DNA of 64,000 nucleotides. Source: Endomychus coccineus (lineage: Eukaryota > Arthropoda > Insecta > Coleoptera > Endomychidae). This document shows, one piece after another, positions 1 to 11,059 of this stretch (positions are counted from its first letter, which is position 1; each line of letters starts with the position of its first letter). Position numbers and translations under genes: made by a program. The stretch spans positions 162,625,111 through 162,689,110 of the forward strand of contig OY294069.1 in assembly GCA_958510875.1 (NCBI GenBank), written 5' to 3'. The notes under the pieces are model-generated. The model saw only the letters and a list, made by a program, of their open reading frames with translations, was not told the DNA's origin and searched no databases.

Positions 1-139
1 TGAGTATATTATGTGCAGTATAAAATAAGCCAATCCCGTAAATCCTTGGGAAATGGATCGATTTTGATGGGACAAAGTGCATTCTCTTCTGATTGTCATA
101 AGAAAAAAGTTGGCCACAAATAAAGTTGCGCAAATTGTT

Positions 140-490
140 CATATTGTTTATAAACAATAAATAAACAATTAAATTTGCACATTTTTGAGATCACATAACA
201 ATTGCAAAGTGTGACCGTTTTTGTTATAAACAATTTATTTATTAACAAAATTGATGAATTCGACCAAAACTCCGACTTCAGGGTCGTTTTTGGATAATTT
301 TGGTATTCTGAGTTCTACTTTATCGTCAATATCGTCGAATGTATACCCAAAAATTTGCTAATTTGTTATAAACAAATTATATTTATTATTAAATATACGA
401 ATTTGACGAAAATGTCGAGCTTTAGTCGTTGTCGGATAATTTTGGCCTTCTGAGTACGATTTTATCGCTATTATGGTGTTTAAATGCATT
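140..490. repeat. imperfect tandem repeat, period about 142 bp
   Basis: The units beginning GTTATAAACAA at 223 and 365 align through ATTCGACCAAAA / TTTGACGAAAA, GGATAATTTTGG and TTCTGAGT. A partial earlier unit starts near 141 (TGTTTATAAACAATAAA). The copies are diverged. The block lies left of the unknown exon, probably in an intron or intergenic DNA. Confidence 0.55.
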
Positions 491-639
491 CTCGTGGAAA
501 TTTTCAAAAGCGAGTTAGAAGAAAATATCAAAAATTTTGATGTTTTTTTATAACAAAGTATCAATAAATATCAGTTGATTGCAAGTGATGTTGTTTCCTT
601 ATTGTATAAGGTTTGAATTTGTATGTCTTCACAATACCC

Positions 640-1100
640 AAAGCTCCGTTCTTAGCTTACTTCGTATAAGGAACATGTCTGCCGAGTATCAAGGCGGTCG
701 GCTTCATAGTTTCGAAGATTTCTTGATGAGTGGGTTAGTCAGTGGTATTTGACCTTTATAAATACAGATACCAGCTATGCGCTATGCCCGCAGAAACAGC
801 TAATACCCGTAGAAGAAGGCATCGGCACACATCGCCACGATGTGAATTCGTAGTTTCAAGACTTAGTATGCAGATTTCGTATTAGTAAAAATAGCTAGAG
901 GAGTGGGAGACGTAAAATTATACTCTATGTCAAGTTTATTTGAGTTGACATGAATAAGTCTTTCAACGTATCAGCTGTCGATCATGTAAACGTTACCTGT
1001 CTTGTTGATGGGTTTAGGCTGTCATAGACGGTCGGAACTAGTATAATGATCGATTAATCTATGGATCTGCCTGTCATGTAAATTGTATGTGATGAATATT
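640..1100 (+). repeat. dispersed repeat, partner at 13830-14140
   Basis: Block 1 (about 645-755) shares GTTCTTAGC, TCTGCC(G/A)AGT and AGTTTCG(A/G)AG with 14001-14140. Block 2 (about 985-1090) shares TGTCTTGTTGATGGG and TGTAAATTGTA-type sequence with 13836-13945. The two blocks occur in opposite order in the two places, in the same orientation. Family not identified. Confidence 0.5.
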
Positions 1101-1700
1101 ACAAGACGTTATAAAAAAACCCGAGTGCACATGCACTTCAATAATACATGTGTTCAAGAGAAAGGACAATCACATGTGTACAAAGAAGGAACATAAATCT
1201 GTCAATCACATTAAAAATAACCTACTAACCTAATATATTACCAAAAATGTATAAAAATAGAAAAAAACTGACTTCGCCGCTTGGAGTTTCCTCCATTGCA
1301 TTTCCAGGAGGACAGGGGGCGATTAGAATGAAATTGAGTACCTACTACTGGATAGTTTTCGTGAAAAAGTTCAACACATTCTTCAATTACCATTCAAATG
1401 GAAGCATGTACGTTGAAATAATCGAAAATTTGAATTTTTACTATCATACAGAACCATCTGTCTCGAATCGAAAATTCTTTTTCGGTGAACAATCGGGATC
1501 TGATAACATCAGAAGGAGCCCCCATTTACAATTTCAAAGTTACCCCTCGCCCCCAGGGGTGTAGGAAGGGTAAATTTAGTAATAAAATGTTGTTAAATTG
1601 TAAACTTGTATTTCACCAACTTTTCATTATTTAATTGTGTATCTTCTATTCAAGATGGAATATTAGTAAGTAGCGAACAAAACAATTTAATTTTTTATGT
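1101..1700. other. no gene supported
   Basis: A 105-codon plus-strand ORF (1247-1564) has no recognisable domain and no splice or promoter support. I see nothing else here. Confidence 0.4.
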
Positions 1701-1757
1701 TACTTACTTAACACCCCTCCATCCTCCTCCAAAGCTTATACAGAAAAAGACACTTAC

Positions 1758-2532
1758 CTTCGTTTAAATCGCCCCGTGACATTCTTTTAACCACGTGCAC
1801 CACTGAAGATTCTTTAGCATCGCCATCTCCATCGTTCTTCATACTATTGCCATCTACATCTTCCTTCGAATCTTCGTCGTTACTTCCACTCGTGTACACA
1901 ACTTCCACGTTAGACGTAACAAAACACTCGCGCGGATCGTTTTCCAGACTAATTTGACTTGTTTTAGATACGCCAAGTTTGTTCAACTTTCTAACTTTTT
2001 CCTCTTCGTGCCTCGCGCGATATTCATTCAATTTGAAACTGTTGAGAGTCAAATTGTGCAGGAAATTTTCTTGGGTATTGTTAGGAATTTCAACATCCAA
2101 ACTGAAGCTTTCTCGGCTCGAAAAATCCGGATTGACACCGCTAATCATCTCGATGGGGGTTTGGGCGTCCACGAAATTGGAGTCTGAATTTGAAGAAACC
2201 ACACTGGAACATTTGACCGTTGTGTCCAAATCATTGTTGGCACTGTCAGCTGAATACCACGAGTCTACTTTGTTCAAATTCTCGGGATATAGTTTGCTTT
2301 CATCGTGCACATCTTGTCTTGTTTTTATGTACGTTTGTTTTTGTTCGGTATCATCAGATGTTTTTGTTAATCTAGATTTGTCGTCGCCTTTTGTATCTTC
2401 AGGTACGATGCCGATGAAATGCGATTCTTCTACTTTTCCACGTTTCCCTCGGATTTTCATTAAACCTTTCACTTTTCCCGGAGATTTTCCCGACTTGCTT
2501 TGTTTGGTTTCATTGGTTTGGAGGTTGCCCAT
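1758..2532 (-). CDS. first coding exon of an unrecognised gene (Met-Gly start)
   Basis: 258 codons plus 1 nt, from an ATG in reasonable context (AACAATGG) to a consensus donor G|GTAAGTG at 1757-1751. The ORF continues 16 codons into the intron, but those are not coding. The protein begins MGNLQTNETK: Gly2 with a small following residue suggests N-myristoylation, and the following basic run (KSGKSPGKVKGLMKIRGKRG) would support membrane binding. The rest is acidic and Ser-rich, apparently disordered, with a charged helix around YRARHEEEKVRKLNKLG. I do not recognise the family. The remaining exons would lie to the left; none is convincing within 1-1750. A pyrimidine-rich TTTTCTAAG just upstream of the ATG may be the acceptor of this exon, with a non-coding first exon further right. 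Confidence 0.6.
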
Positions 2533-2542
2533 TGTTACACTT

Positions 2543-3599
2543 AGAAAATATGAATTATATAGATTTATATATAAAATTAACGATTTATATTATTGTATTA
2601 ATATTTGTAGAGTAGATTATGAAATTATCTTCAACACTAAACTCTTTAATACTTTTTTGTAATAAGCTAATTCAACTAGCTTGCCATTGAGCACAAGACA
2701 CATGTTTTGAAATAAATTTCAATAACTCTCATTAAAATTGATAAATACATTAAATGAATTGGTAAACCTAACGATTGAATATCACATATTTTAATCAACA
2801 ACACCTCGGAAACATCTTGCGATTGGGATGCGCATGCACCAACTATTCCACTCCCACGATCGATTCGATTTAAATCAAGGGTTTTATGCATAAAGGAGCA
2901 TAAACCAGTAACTTTTCGTATTAATTCGTTCGTTCTTTTAATGAAGAGCTTATAAGGAAAGTATGTTCTTGTGATAGATTTGAAAGTTAAATTTTATTGG
3001 AAACATTACATGTCAGAATGACATTTGTCACACTGCACAAAAGCAGCATAATGCGACTTTCTATTTTCATTAGAGTTCTATGGTGTAGTTTGTAACTAGA
3101 ACGGTTTCTTTTTGAATTTCGTTCCAATTCTGACAGTTCCTATCCTAGTCGTCAGATTTTGACAGACTGTACACTTTCTACTTTTTTTTAGTGAAACCTA
3201 CCAATAGGAAATATTGTGAGGACAAAAAAGTACTAGTTTAGGATTTTAATTTGAATTTACCTTTTTGAGTGGGTGCGGCTATCTGTGTGTATGTCCATGA
3301 ACAGCTGAAATAAAACGTCTTATTCCGATTTGTCTTCCTTCAATAGCACTCAAGCGGGAAATATGGTAGGAATAGTGTTATTCGGGAGGGACTTTTAGTA
3401 TTGAAGATGATATCAATGTTCCTTATACTAACAGTTAGGACGTCATGTCTTTCACTCTACTCATACTTCTGTTAATTCAATATGACGCCCAATGAATCGT
3501 TTTTATTTCGCGAGTCATATCATCATCATCACTTGAAGGGCTTAGCACCCAGATCTACTTAGTTGGGTCCATTGTGCACCCCGTGGTCAGAAGCCTATT
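2543..3599. other. AT-rich non-coding stretch
   Basis: Upstream of the Met-Gly exon. No RNA gene, transposon terminus or protein remnant recognised. It may hold 5' UTR or intron of that gene. Confidence 0.35.
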
Positions 3600-4645
3600 C
3601 TATTCTAGCAGGTTTGTAGCCCGCCAGAAACCCAGAATATTGCTAAATCTGGCTTCCATAAGTTTTTCTGGGAACAGTTTTGCTTAGATGAAGGGATATT
3701 AAAGCAGGGCATTCCAACAGGATGTGAGATGTAAGAGGCAGTTTCTTTCGCCTCTCGGCTTTTCCTACAAAAAGGATCATCTGCGATGGCCATACTATGA
3801 AGGTGTTTAATAAGACGGCATTGACCTGTTAGGATTTCAGTCAACTCGCTGATGTCCCTTCTGTTTAGAGAAAAGAGTTTTTTTGAGAGCCTAGACAGAG
3901 ACTCTTTGATGAAGGGACTGGCCTGCCTCATACGTGGTGATGCTCGCCACAAGTCAGATCGTTCTTTGTTAGTTGGCCCAGAAGGGCCAGACCCCCCACG
4001 AATTTGGTAAGGCGAACATTGAGTTCGGTCCAAGAGGGGCGCCGGAAGACCCCTGCCTGGCCAGGGAGTCGGCCATTTCATTTCCTTCAACTCCCCTGTG
4101 TCCAGGGATCCAGATGAGTTGAACTTTAATTCTCTTGGCTAGTTTAGCCAGTATATCCCTGCATTCTTTGACAAATATTGATGTGACTCTAGGGAACTTT
4201 AGAGCTCCCAGGGCCGACCGGCTATCTATGCAGATGTATATACACTTATTTACATAGTTTCTTCGCAGGTTTGCCATGGCGCAAGTTAATATTGCGTAGA
4301 CCTCCGCCAGAAAAACCGTGCAGTAAGCACCTAGGGTTACTGAGATAGTGACGTTTGGCCTTTTTAGGTACACTCTCGCTGCAGAAGCCTGATCTATCTT
4401 GGGTACGTCTGTGAATCATACGAGCCCACTTGTTGGCAGTAGGGCGAGAGTTAAGTTGCTCCAATCTTCTCTATCAGGGATGCGGATTTTGGGAGAGGTG
4501 AGACGTATATGGGGCTTATGGATATTGCCTCACTCAAAATCGCTGAGCCTCCCTAGAGTAGTGCATTTTGGTCCAGAGACGTAGGCTGTTTAACCTATAC
4601 GCCGTTCTTATGGTTTCTGCTTTTATATATAAGTGTAGAGGTGGT
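3600..4645 (-). mobile_element. LINE fragment: RNase H domain and C-terminal tail
   Basis: Minus-strand frames, broken by several frameshifts, read as the 3' end of a non-LTR retrotransposon ORF2. From the right: LHLYIKAETIRTAYRL (post-RT), then RNase H with its acidic residues visible (FTD near 4415, AEVYAIL, CIDSRSALGAL, and NEMADSLAR after WIPGHRGVEG). Then follows the tail SLNRRDISELTEILTGQCRL with a degenerate Cys motif (DPFCRKSREAKE). The RT and endonuclease parts are missing, a typical 5' truncation. The RNase H points to a Jockey/LOA/I-type clade. It is a pseudogene. Confidence 0.85.
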
Positions 4646-5529
4646 AATCAGGCGGGAGATTCAAGAGCCCTCGTTGGAGCCGACCTCATCTCTAATTACT
4701 CAGTACATCTACCCATGCAAGCTGCTGCAATCGGTCCAAGGAGTGCTGGGACATATATCAGTCCTTGTCCTCGCTCACCACACGACTGCAGCATAAGTGA
4801 CCAAATGCCTGATCACATCGGTATAGATCCAAAAAAGGATCATTGGCTACCCCAGATAGTTATTTACGAGCTCCCAATAGGAGTGACATCTAGAGGTACG
4901 ATGCACATTTGCGAAACCCGTCACCACGTGAAAAACATTGGCATAACTTCAGCAAAAATCGTATTTCTCGTGGACGAGGAATTTTTTTGAAGAAGTTTCC
5001 TTTCACACTTATACATATGTTTATAAGTATGTGGAGAAATAAATTTATATTCCTTATTCTATAGTCCTTCTTGATGCATGGATAGAGATAACTTTAATCG
5101 ATACGATATGGAGAGTTTAGTGAATCGATAATCAAACAATTACCTTAAAGGTAATATACAGATTGAGTTTAAATCAGCGGTGTATAATAGTGTGAGCGAG
5201 ATTCAACAAAGGTCGGAATAAATACGAATTCGATTCATACCACGCGTATCAGACGACTAGCTAGTCCATATGCATGCTGCATCCGAATAATTTATTTCAC
5301 TCCAAGTTGTGTGGCAAGTATAAAATAATTATCTAAAGATGTTGCTAGAACTAGAATTCAATTGATGTAGATACTGTAAATGTATTTTATTATTCATAGA
5401 ACAAACAGGCTTACGAGACATTAAAAATTCTCAAATCTATAACGAGTTATTGCCCTAAGTGAAGTGAGAATCAATTTGTGCGCAATGTATATATTGTTAG
5501 ATGCAACCCATTATAGCTTTTATATATAG
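4646..5529. other. no gene supported; holds a dispersed repeat copy
   Basis: A plus-strand ORF at 4568-4990 overlaps the LINE antisense and matches nothing I know. About 5150-5290 is a dispersed repeat shared with 59620-59780: GCGGTGTATA, GTGTGAGCGAGATT, and GCATCCGAATA / GCGTCCGAATA near the end. Confidence 0.45.
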
Positions 5530-5823
5530 TTTTACAATGAATTAAAAAAACATTTCAATCACGCGTTTCCTCATAAGGAACCGCCTCAATACACAAAAAA
5601 CAAATGTGAATGGATCTTCCCAAAGACAAAAGAGTTATCAAAAATGATAAAAGAAATGGTCACTATAGATAAAATAGTTGATAACGAAATATATCACGGT
5701 AAGTATCTAGCATTGAGGAAAGTATACAAGAGTAAATTGAATAAAGAGAAAAATACATATAACGATAATCGACTAATCTTAGCCAAAATATTGATGAAAC
5801 GTCCTGGGACGCTTAACGCTTAA
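5530..5823 (+). pseudogene. cryptic 97-codon open frame, unknown family
   Basis: Directly after a stop at 5527-5529 the frame is open for 97 codons. The composition looks protein-like: KHFNHAFPHKEPPQYTKNK, CEWIFPKTKELSKMIKEM, then an alternating charged/hydrophobic helix-like part (YLALRKVYKSKLNKEK), ending MKRPGTLNA. There is no good start codon, so it may be an exon or a fragment of an inserted gene or element. No family assigned. It lies 250 bp upstream of the Helentron-type endonuclease and could be part of the same element (inference). Confidence 0.3.
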
Positions 5824-6070
5824 CGTGTATGTATATGGTACGTCTGTACGAAGCTCGCACGGATCGGGACGAGCTGCTCCGAAATCGGACGAATATGTAA
5901 GCAGCTGTTTGTGAGAAAGTATATAGGTATATAGGTATCTATCATATCTTTATAATGCCACACTCACCGCATGTGCGCCCCGTAAGTATACATGTAGGTA
6001 TATATACTGTTGTAGATACTGTTCCAAAAGGTGGGCTATTTACCAAAATAATAATAATGTTACTAATATT

Positions 6071-6556
6071 ATGACTCCGAATATTGAAATAAATATTGCA
6101 CACGTTAGCGATGTTCATGTTAGGCGCTCATTTGTTGGAGGTATTTGTGCGTGCTTATGCGAACTTAGAAATGGCCTACACATAGTCATGGTAGCAATTT
6201 ACATTTATCCGAATCCAAAATTGGACGAGGTAGAACATTTTATTCATCGCACTTTACTGGAGTACACTGAAGAAGGGTCGAAAATACTTGGTACAAATGG
6301 TAATAAATTTCCACTTATCTTGGCTGGCGATTTCAACATCAACTTCGCTGATAAAAAATCAGAGAGGTTGACAAGTTTTCTTTCGGAAAAATTGAATTTG
6401 AAAATTAGTAATGATCCACAAGAATCCACAACAAAATATGGGAGCACCATTGAAGCGGTATTTTCCAGATATTTAGAGGATATCAAGTCTCAAACTTTAT
6501 GTTTCTTATTTCAGTTACCATAAACCTATAGTTTCAATGATAAAAATTCCTGAATA
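6071..6556 (+). pseudogene. endonuclease/exonuclease/phosphatase domain of a Helentron-type Helitron
   Basis: The frame encodes an EEP-fold nuclease fragment: IVMVAIYIYPNPKLDEVEHF, EEGSKILG, then the strong motif PLILAGDFNINFADKKSE, and YGSTIEAVFSRYLEDI (the I-DxVF(S) block). A frameshift near 6505 moves the end into another frame, FSYHKPIVSMIKIPE-stop at about 6556. This combination is typical of the endonuclease fused behind Rep-helicase in Helentrons and related helicase-type elements of insects. Rep and helicase are absent. Catalytic Asp and Asn of GDFN are present, but the N-terminal lobe is missing. Degenerate relic. Confidence 0.7.
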
Positions 6557-8430
6557 ACCTACATGTATTGTAAGATAATAAAAATATTTTAAACGATATT
6601 AACTTCTCATTTATTCAATAAAAGAAAAAAAATTGTTTTCTTATCGGTTACCACGCTCAAAAAGTGTAACTTGAATTAAAATATCAAAGAAAAAAAAATA
6701 CTGCATAAATTAAAAAAAATAAATAATTATAATTGCATAAGTTGAGAAAAAATGCTATGCAATAGCTTTACCGCGGCAGTCCCCGAGTGCCACACGTATC
6801 TTTTTTTAACTGAAGTTTTGGCTCTGTTTTGTTTTAATAATACTGTAATCGTTAGTCATAATTATTCTATTAATATGTCTGTTTTTATATCATTTGCTTA
6901 TACTATTTTAATATGTAAACTCTGACGTGTGTGAACATTCTATGTACTTGATAAATCTATCTATCTATAGCGCTTTACTTGTCTCTCTTGTGAAGCAATA
7001 CAATGCGTCTGCCTCGCTCTAACTCCCAAACCACCTATATACCCCTGATTTTACTCAATCTGTATATATACATCCATGCATTAATGGTTTCTTTTTATTT
7101 GCATATTAATCGAAGTATTAGCCAGGGAAACAAAACCAACCCATTCATAGTTCATGTTAGGACATTAAAAGTATTGATATGGATTCAACCTATTAAATTT
7201 AAAGTGCCGCTATGCATTTTTGTTACATTTTGATATGAATCTTTCGAAGTTCACATACAATCTAAATAATCCATGATACGTTACTGGAAACAATTACTGT
7301 AGAATTTGAAATTGTAATTTACTAAGAGCACTCCTTCAAGAGAAAATCACTTACAATAGACGAACGTTGAAAGTTCTACAAGAAGATGAATGGAGCACTT
7401 CACTTGCTTTTTGAACAGGAATGAGTTCAGTCCGATGTTGCAAACCACATTCAGAGTAGGATATATGGAAATAAAAAGAACAACTACGATTTACGATTAA
7501 TCTACATTACACTAATATAATCTGAAGTATATAGTGATACAGCTATCACACTTATTGTGTAGGTTTATATACATAATCACCGTATACTAATTAATGTATG
7601 GGTTCTCTAGGAAATATCTGCCTTGCGAATGTGAAAAACGCTCATTGTGAATGTTCACTACACCAAGTAGAAACGACACCTCTAATAAATATAATTAATA
7701 GTCTATTAAGTAATTACCAAAACAACAGGAATCTCAAAAATCCTTTCTTAACGATTCTTCTCTACTTTTTCTGCGGAAATCTCTAGTTGTTGTAGGTACT
7801 AGAGATGACCTGCTGCTCTGTGTTTGTCCACGATTCTTGGTGTTCGGGCTTAAATGCACTTTTGAAAATATCGATTCCAAATTTGGCATACGAGTGCACA
7901 CGCAGAAGTAGCTTCATGTTGATTATTGTGAGTATTTTCATCCAGTTATTTTCACCTGTTATAGAGGCTTCTGGCAAGTTAGGCAAATAAGAACGAATTA
8001 TAGCGATAATCCTGTACTAGTGCAATTATGACTTGGAACACCACTAGTGCTTAATTTATTTCTGGAATTTTTTTCGAGGTCACGATAATTTTCATAAAAT
8101 ATTCTTAACCAAGAAAAAATTTGAAGGAATAACAATTTAAGCACAGGTGGTATTCAGTAAGAAAATTTCACTTCATATTTTGTATTTAAATAGATTATTT
8201 CAAAATTAACATTTTTGATTTTGACAATATATAAATTCTATATTTCACCAAGTACATTCTTCTATATTGTGCCAGGTTTCAGTTACTACAACCGGTAGAA
8301 AATCATATTTTTTTTAATTATTGTTGTACAAATATCTTAATAATTAGTTAAAATCGTGAGCTTTCAATTCTCTATTTCAACTGTATTTCTATAGAAATAC
8401 TATTTTAAGATTAAACTTATAACGTGCCCT
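6557..8430. other. non-coding, low-complexity AT-rich
   Basis: Contains A-runs and short ORFs without domains (7003, 7598, 7783). No transposon protein or RNA gene recognised. Confidence 0.4.
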
Positions 8431-8466
8431 TGCGGCTTTTCGGTGAATTGCTTACTGCGTAAGCTT

Positions 8467-8485
8467 CGAATCCTCGGGCGCCAGA
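8467..8485 (-). other. candidate retrotransposon primer-binding site
   Basis: On the minus strand TGGCGCCCGAGGATTCGAA is the exact complement of a tRNA 3' end: T-loop TTCGAAT, acceptor arm, and CCA. Nuclear tRNA genes do not encode CCA, so the pattern indicates a PBS rather than a tRNA gene. A minus-strand LTR element would have its 5' LTR just to the right (8486 upward) and its internal region to the left; little of that internal part remains. Confidence 0.5.
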
Positions 8486-9620
8486 TTTTTCCCAAAGGTT
8501 AACTCCTTTTGAGGACTTCTGCTAGGGTCCTCTCCACAAGGCTCGTCACTATGCTATCTAAAGATAGCCTTGTCCCTAGGGTAGCTACAGTGAAGTATAA
8601 CCAGAGTCCAATGGGCAGAAAACAGTATCGAAATTGTAGGCTTTAATTACAATTGATACCTGGTTATAACTTAGCTCGTTAAAGATGGAGCAGAAATAAT
8701 TTAATAAAACAGGGAATTCCAAATATTAAAATATATAATGATTTTAACAATTACACTTTCAGAATAATCAATTTAAATGCAATTGAACGGTATTATTTCA
8801 CAAAATTACACCCAGACGGAAAATGTAATGAAAGATGTCTTGAAAACTCTTTCAAGATATCAACTCTACGATAAGTTCGTTCACTAAATTCCATTCTGTG
8901 GTACGGAATCGGTTGACAAATGATTCAGGAATGATCAATTTGCGGAAAAGTACGAATCAAACAGGTCTCAGCGTAATGAGCGGTATGCGGTAAATATTCA
9001 GATAGCCATATTACATGAAATGTTGTTAAAACGCACTACGATATATCAAACGGTTTAAATACGGTCGGTTCGGATTCGGAAGATATATCGTAATGCCAGG
9101 ATATAAAATATTAAGCCATTTACCTTATACAAAATTTCACAAACACAAACGGAACACTATTGTTATTTCACAGCTTTTAAATCTATGACTCACAATTCAA
9201 AAAAAAACACTAGAGAGCTACTTTACTGATTTAAATCAAAAACACAAGAGCCACTGTACGGCTCGAAATTCAAAAACACAAGAGAGACTGTACGGCTCGA
9301 AATTTAAAAACACAAGAGAGCTACTACTCTGATTGAAAATCAAAAACACAAGAGATACTGTACGGCTCGAAATTCAAAAACACAAGAGCTACTTCACAGA
9401 TTGAAAATCAAAAACACAAGAGAGCGGATCTTTCGGTCGTCACGGCTTTTATATCTTTTCCGAGGTTCCGGACAGGTCTGCTCCACCAAATCCTTATTTT
9501 TGTGCCAATAGTTTTTACTTATGCCCCGAACAATGGTTAAAAGTGACGCTACTTTTTAGATCTAAAATTCGCGCTCATGATATCACACCAGTTCTTCCCT
9601 GCGGAGTAAACAAGTGTTAT
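8486..9620 (-). mobile_element. putative 5' LTR region of a degraded LTR retrotransposon
   Basis: Inferred from the PBS at 8467-8485 and the U3-like tandem repeats at 9196-9425. The LTR ends were not resolved and no second LTR or gag/pol remains, so a solo or truncated LTR is likely. Confidence 0.3.
9196..9425. repeat. tandem repeat with two alternating units, 30-45 bp
   Basis: Six copies of AAAAACACAAGAG are separated alternately by a segment like CTGTACGGCTCGAAAT and one like GCTACTTCACAGATTGAAAA. Such short repeats are common in LTR U3 enhancers, which fits the adjoining primer-binding site. Confidence 0.75.
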
Positions 9621-10242
9621 CGGAGTTTTTAGGTTGTTCGCCCTTTTTATACATAAGACTGCACAAAGTTTGGTGTCTTAATTGGCCAGCCCCTGTCTTT
9701 GCAACATGTTTTTATCGGAATGAAATGCAATTTTGAACGGGCGTGAATTAGATTCATCTATTTGAATAATTATACTTATTTCAAATTACGGAGATTTAGA
9801 AAAGTGGCAATCACGGAATACACATTCGGAATTCATTCATATCTATTGAAATAATGAACTGTTCAAACTGAAATTACATGTAACATCCGTATTTATTGCC
9901 TAATCTGAATTAAATAATCTTTCGAAATTTAAGCTTCGTTACAAACTTAGCCCATTATTACATAATATGTTGAATTTACAATTGGTATAAAACTATATTT
10001 CATCAATTTTTGTTACATGATTTAGTTTGCTCCGCAGTTATTCCTCTCAATTGAATATTAGAAAGTTAGTTAAGTACTAAAATTGGTAGAAAATTATATT
10101 ATGATTATTTTGAAAAATTTGCACTATAATTACGAAAAATACTTTGGTTGTCATGGTGAGTCTTGAAAAACATTTTATTGGTTGAAAAATGTCAAATTTT
10201 CACTTCAATCTCTCGTAATATCTTATTACGTTCACACACTTC

Positions 10243-11053
10243 GGTTGTCTGTAAAGTCGGTTTACTGACGATAGTTGAACGTGACAACGTCATAAGAAAA
10301 TACTGATGGAATAGTTTCATTTTTCAAAAGAAAATTTTAATTTTATTTGTTTGATAGATATTCTGTATGGATATAGAGAAGGAGGTAAATGGAAATCACA
10401 ATTGAATTGATCAAGTTACATTTATTTGTACGCATAAATACAATTATGTCAATTTTTTTTTTTTACAATTGTTCCCTTTGACGACTGGCTGGTCCTACCT
10501 GTCATTTCAGACACGTTGTTATGATATGTGAAAGATTTAACATTTATGTTTTAATTTTTTGAAATCATAGCTACGCTCGATTATTATTTCGATCGAATAG
10601 TAAAGCAATTTATTTTTTACTCATCGTGAAATAGTTCTGTTAACTTATTGTTATAGTTTTGTCAATTATAGCATAACCTACAATCGCTGCACTAGTGAAC
10701 CGATGCTATTTATTTTAATGATGAAAGCACGAATATTCGACAATATATCACTGAACATATATTTAATATCGAAAGAATCATTACCTTTCTCGCCGCAATT
10801 ATCGTTGCTATGAACAATTGACACCACAATCACTTTTCACTGCACTTCATACTTGACGAAAACATGTAAATGTATTATTGTATAGCAGCTGTCCACGCGG
10901 ACGCATCGCTCACTCAAGTAGGAGAGAGACAGATGTCGAACGCTGCCGAACGCGGAGGCCGATTAATGGAACGCCTCAGAGCGAGGTAACGCCGCATGAG
11001 TCATGTTTTTTCGTGCGTGCAGCCGGCTCCATCGAATTATAAGACGTTGTCAC
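10243..11053 (-). repeat. repeat of about 810 bp, uninterrupted paralogue of 34331-41290
   Basis: From GGTTGTCTGTAAAGTCGG (10243) to GACGTTGTCAC (11053) this region is the reverse complement of the sequence split around the BEL element (34331-35007 and 41096-41287). Both ends contain GTTGTC/GACAAC motifs: GTGACAACGTC at one end, GGTTGTC at the other. The BEL target GTACG occurs once here, at 10428-10432, so this copy represents the pre-insertion state. No ORF; probably a non-autonomous DNA transposon. Confidence 0.8.
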
Positions 11054-11059
11054 GTCAAA

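Noticed and set aside
1979..2662. 227-codon plus-strand ORF
   Set aside because: Antisense shadow of the Met-Gly exon; no domain and no splice logic.
4568..4990. 140-codon plus-strand ORF
   Set aside because: Partly antisense to the LINE fragment, no domain or start context.
9196..9425. CRISPR-like array
   Set aside because: Short alternating units, spacers themselves repeated, eukaryotic context.
10142..10260. Helitron terminus
   Set aside because: GGTTGTC motifs recur, but I could not find a TC start and CTRR hairpin end.
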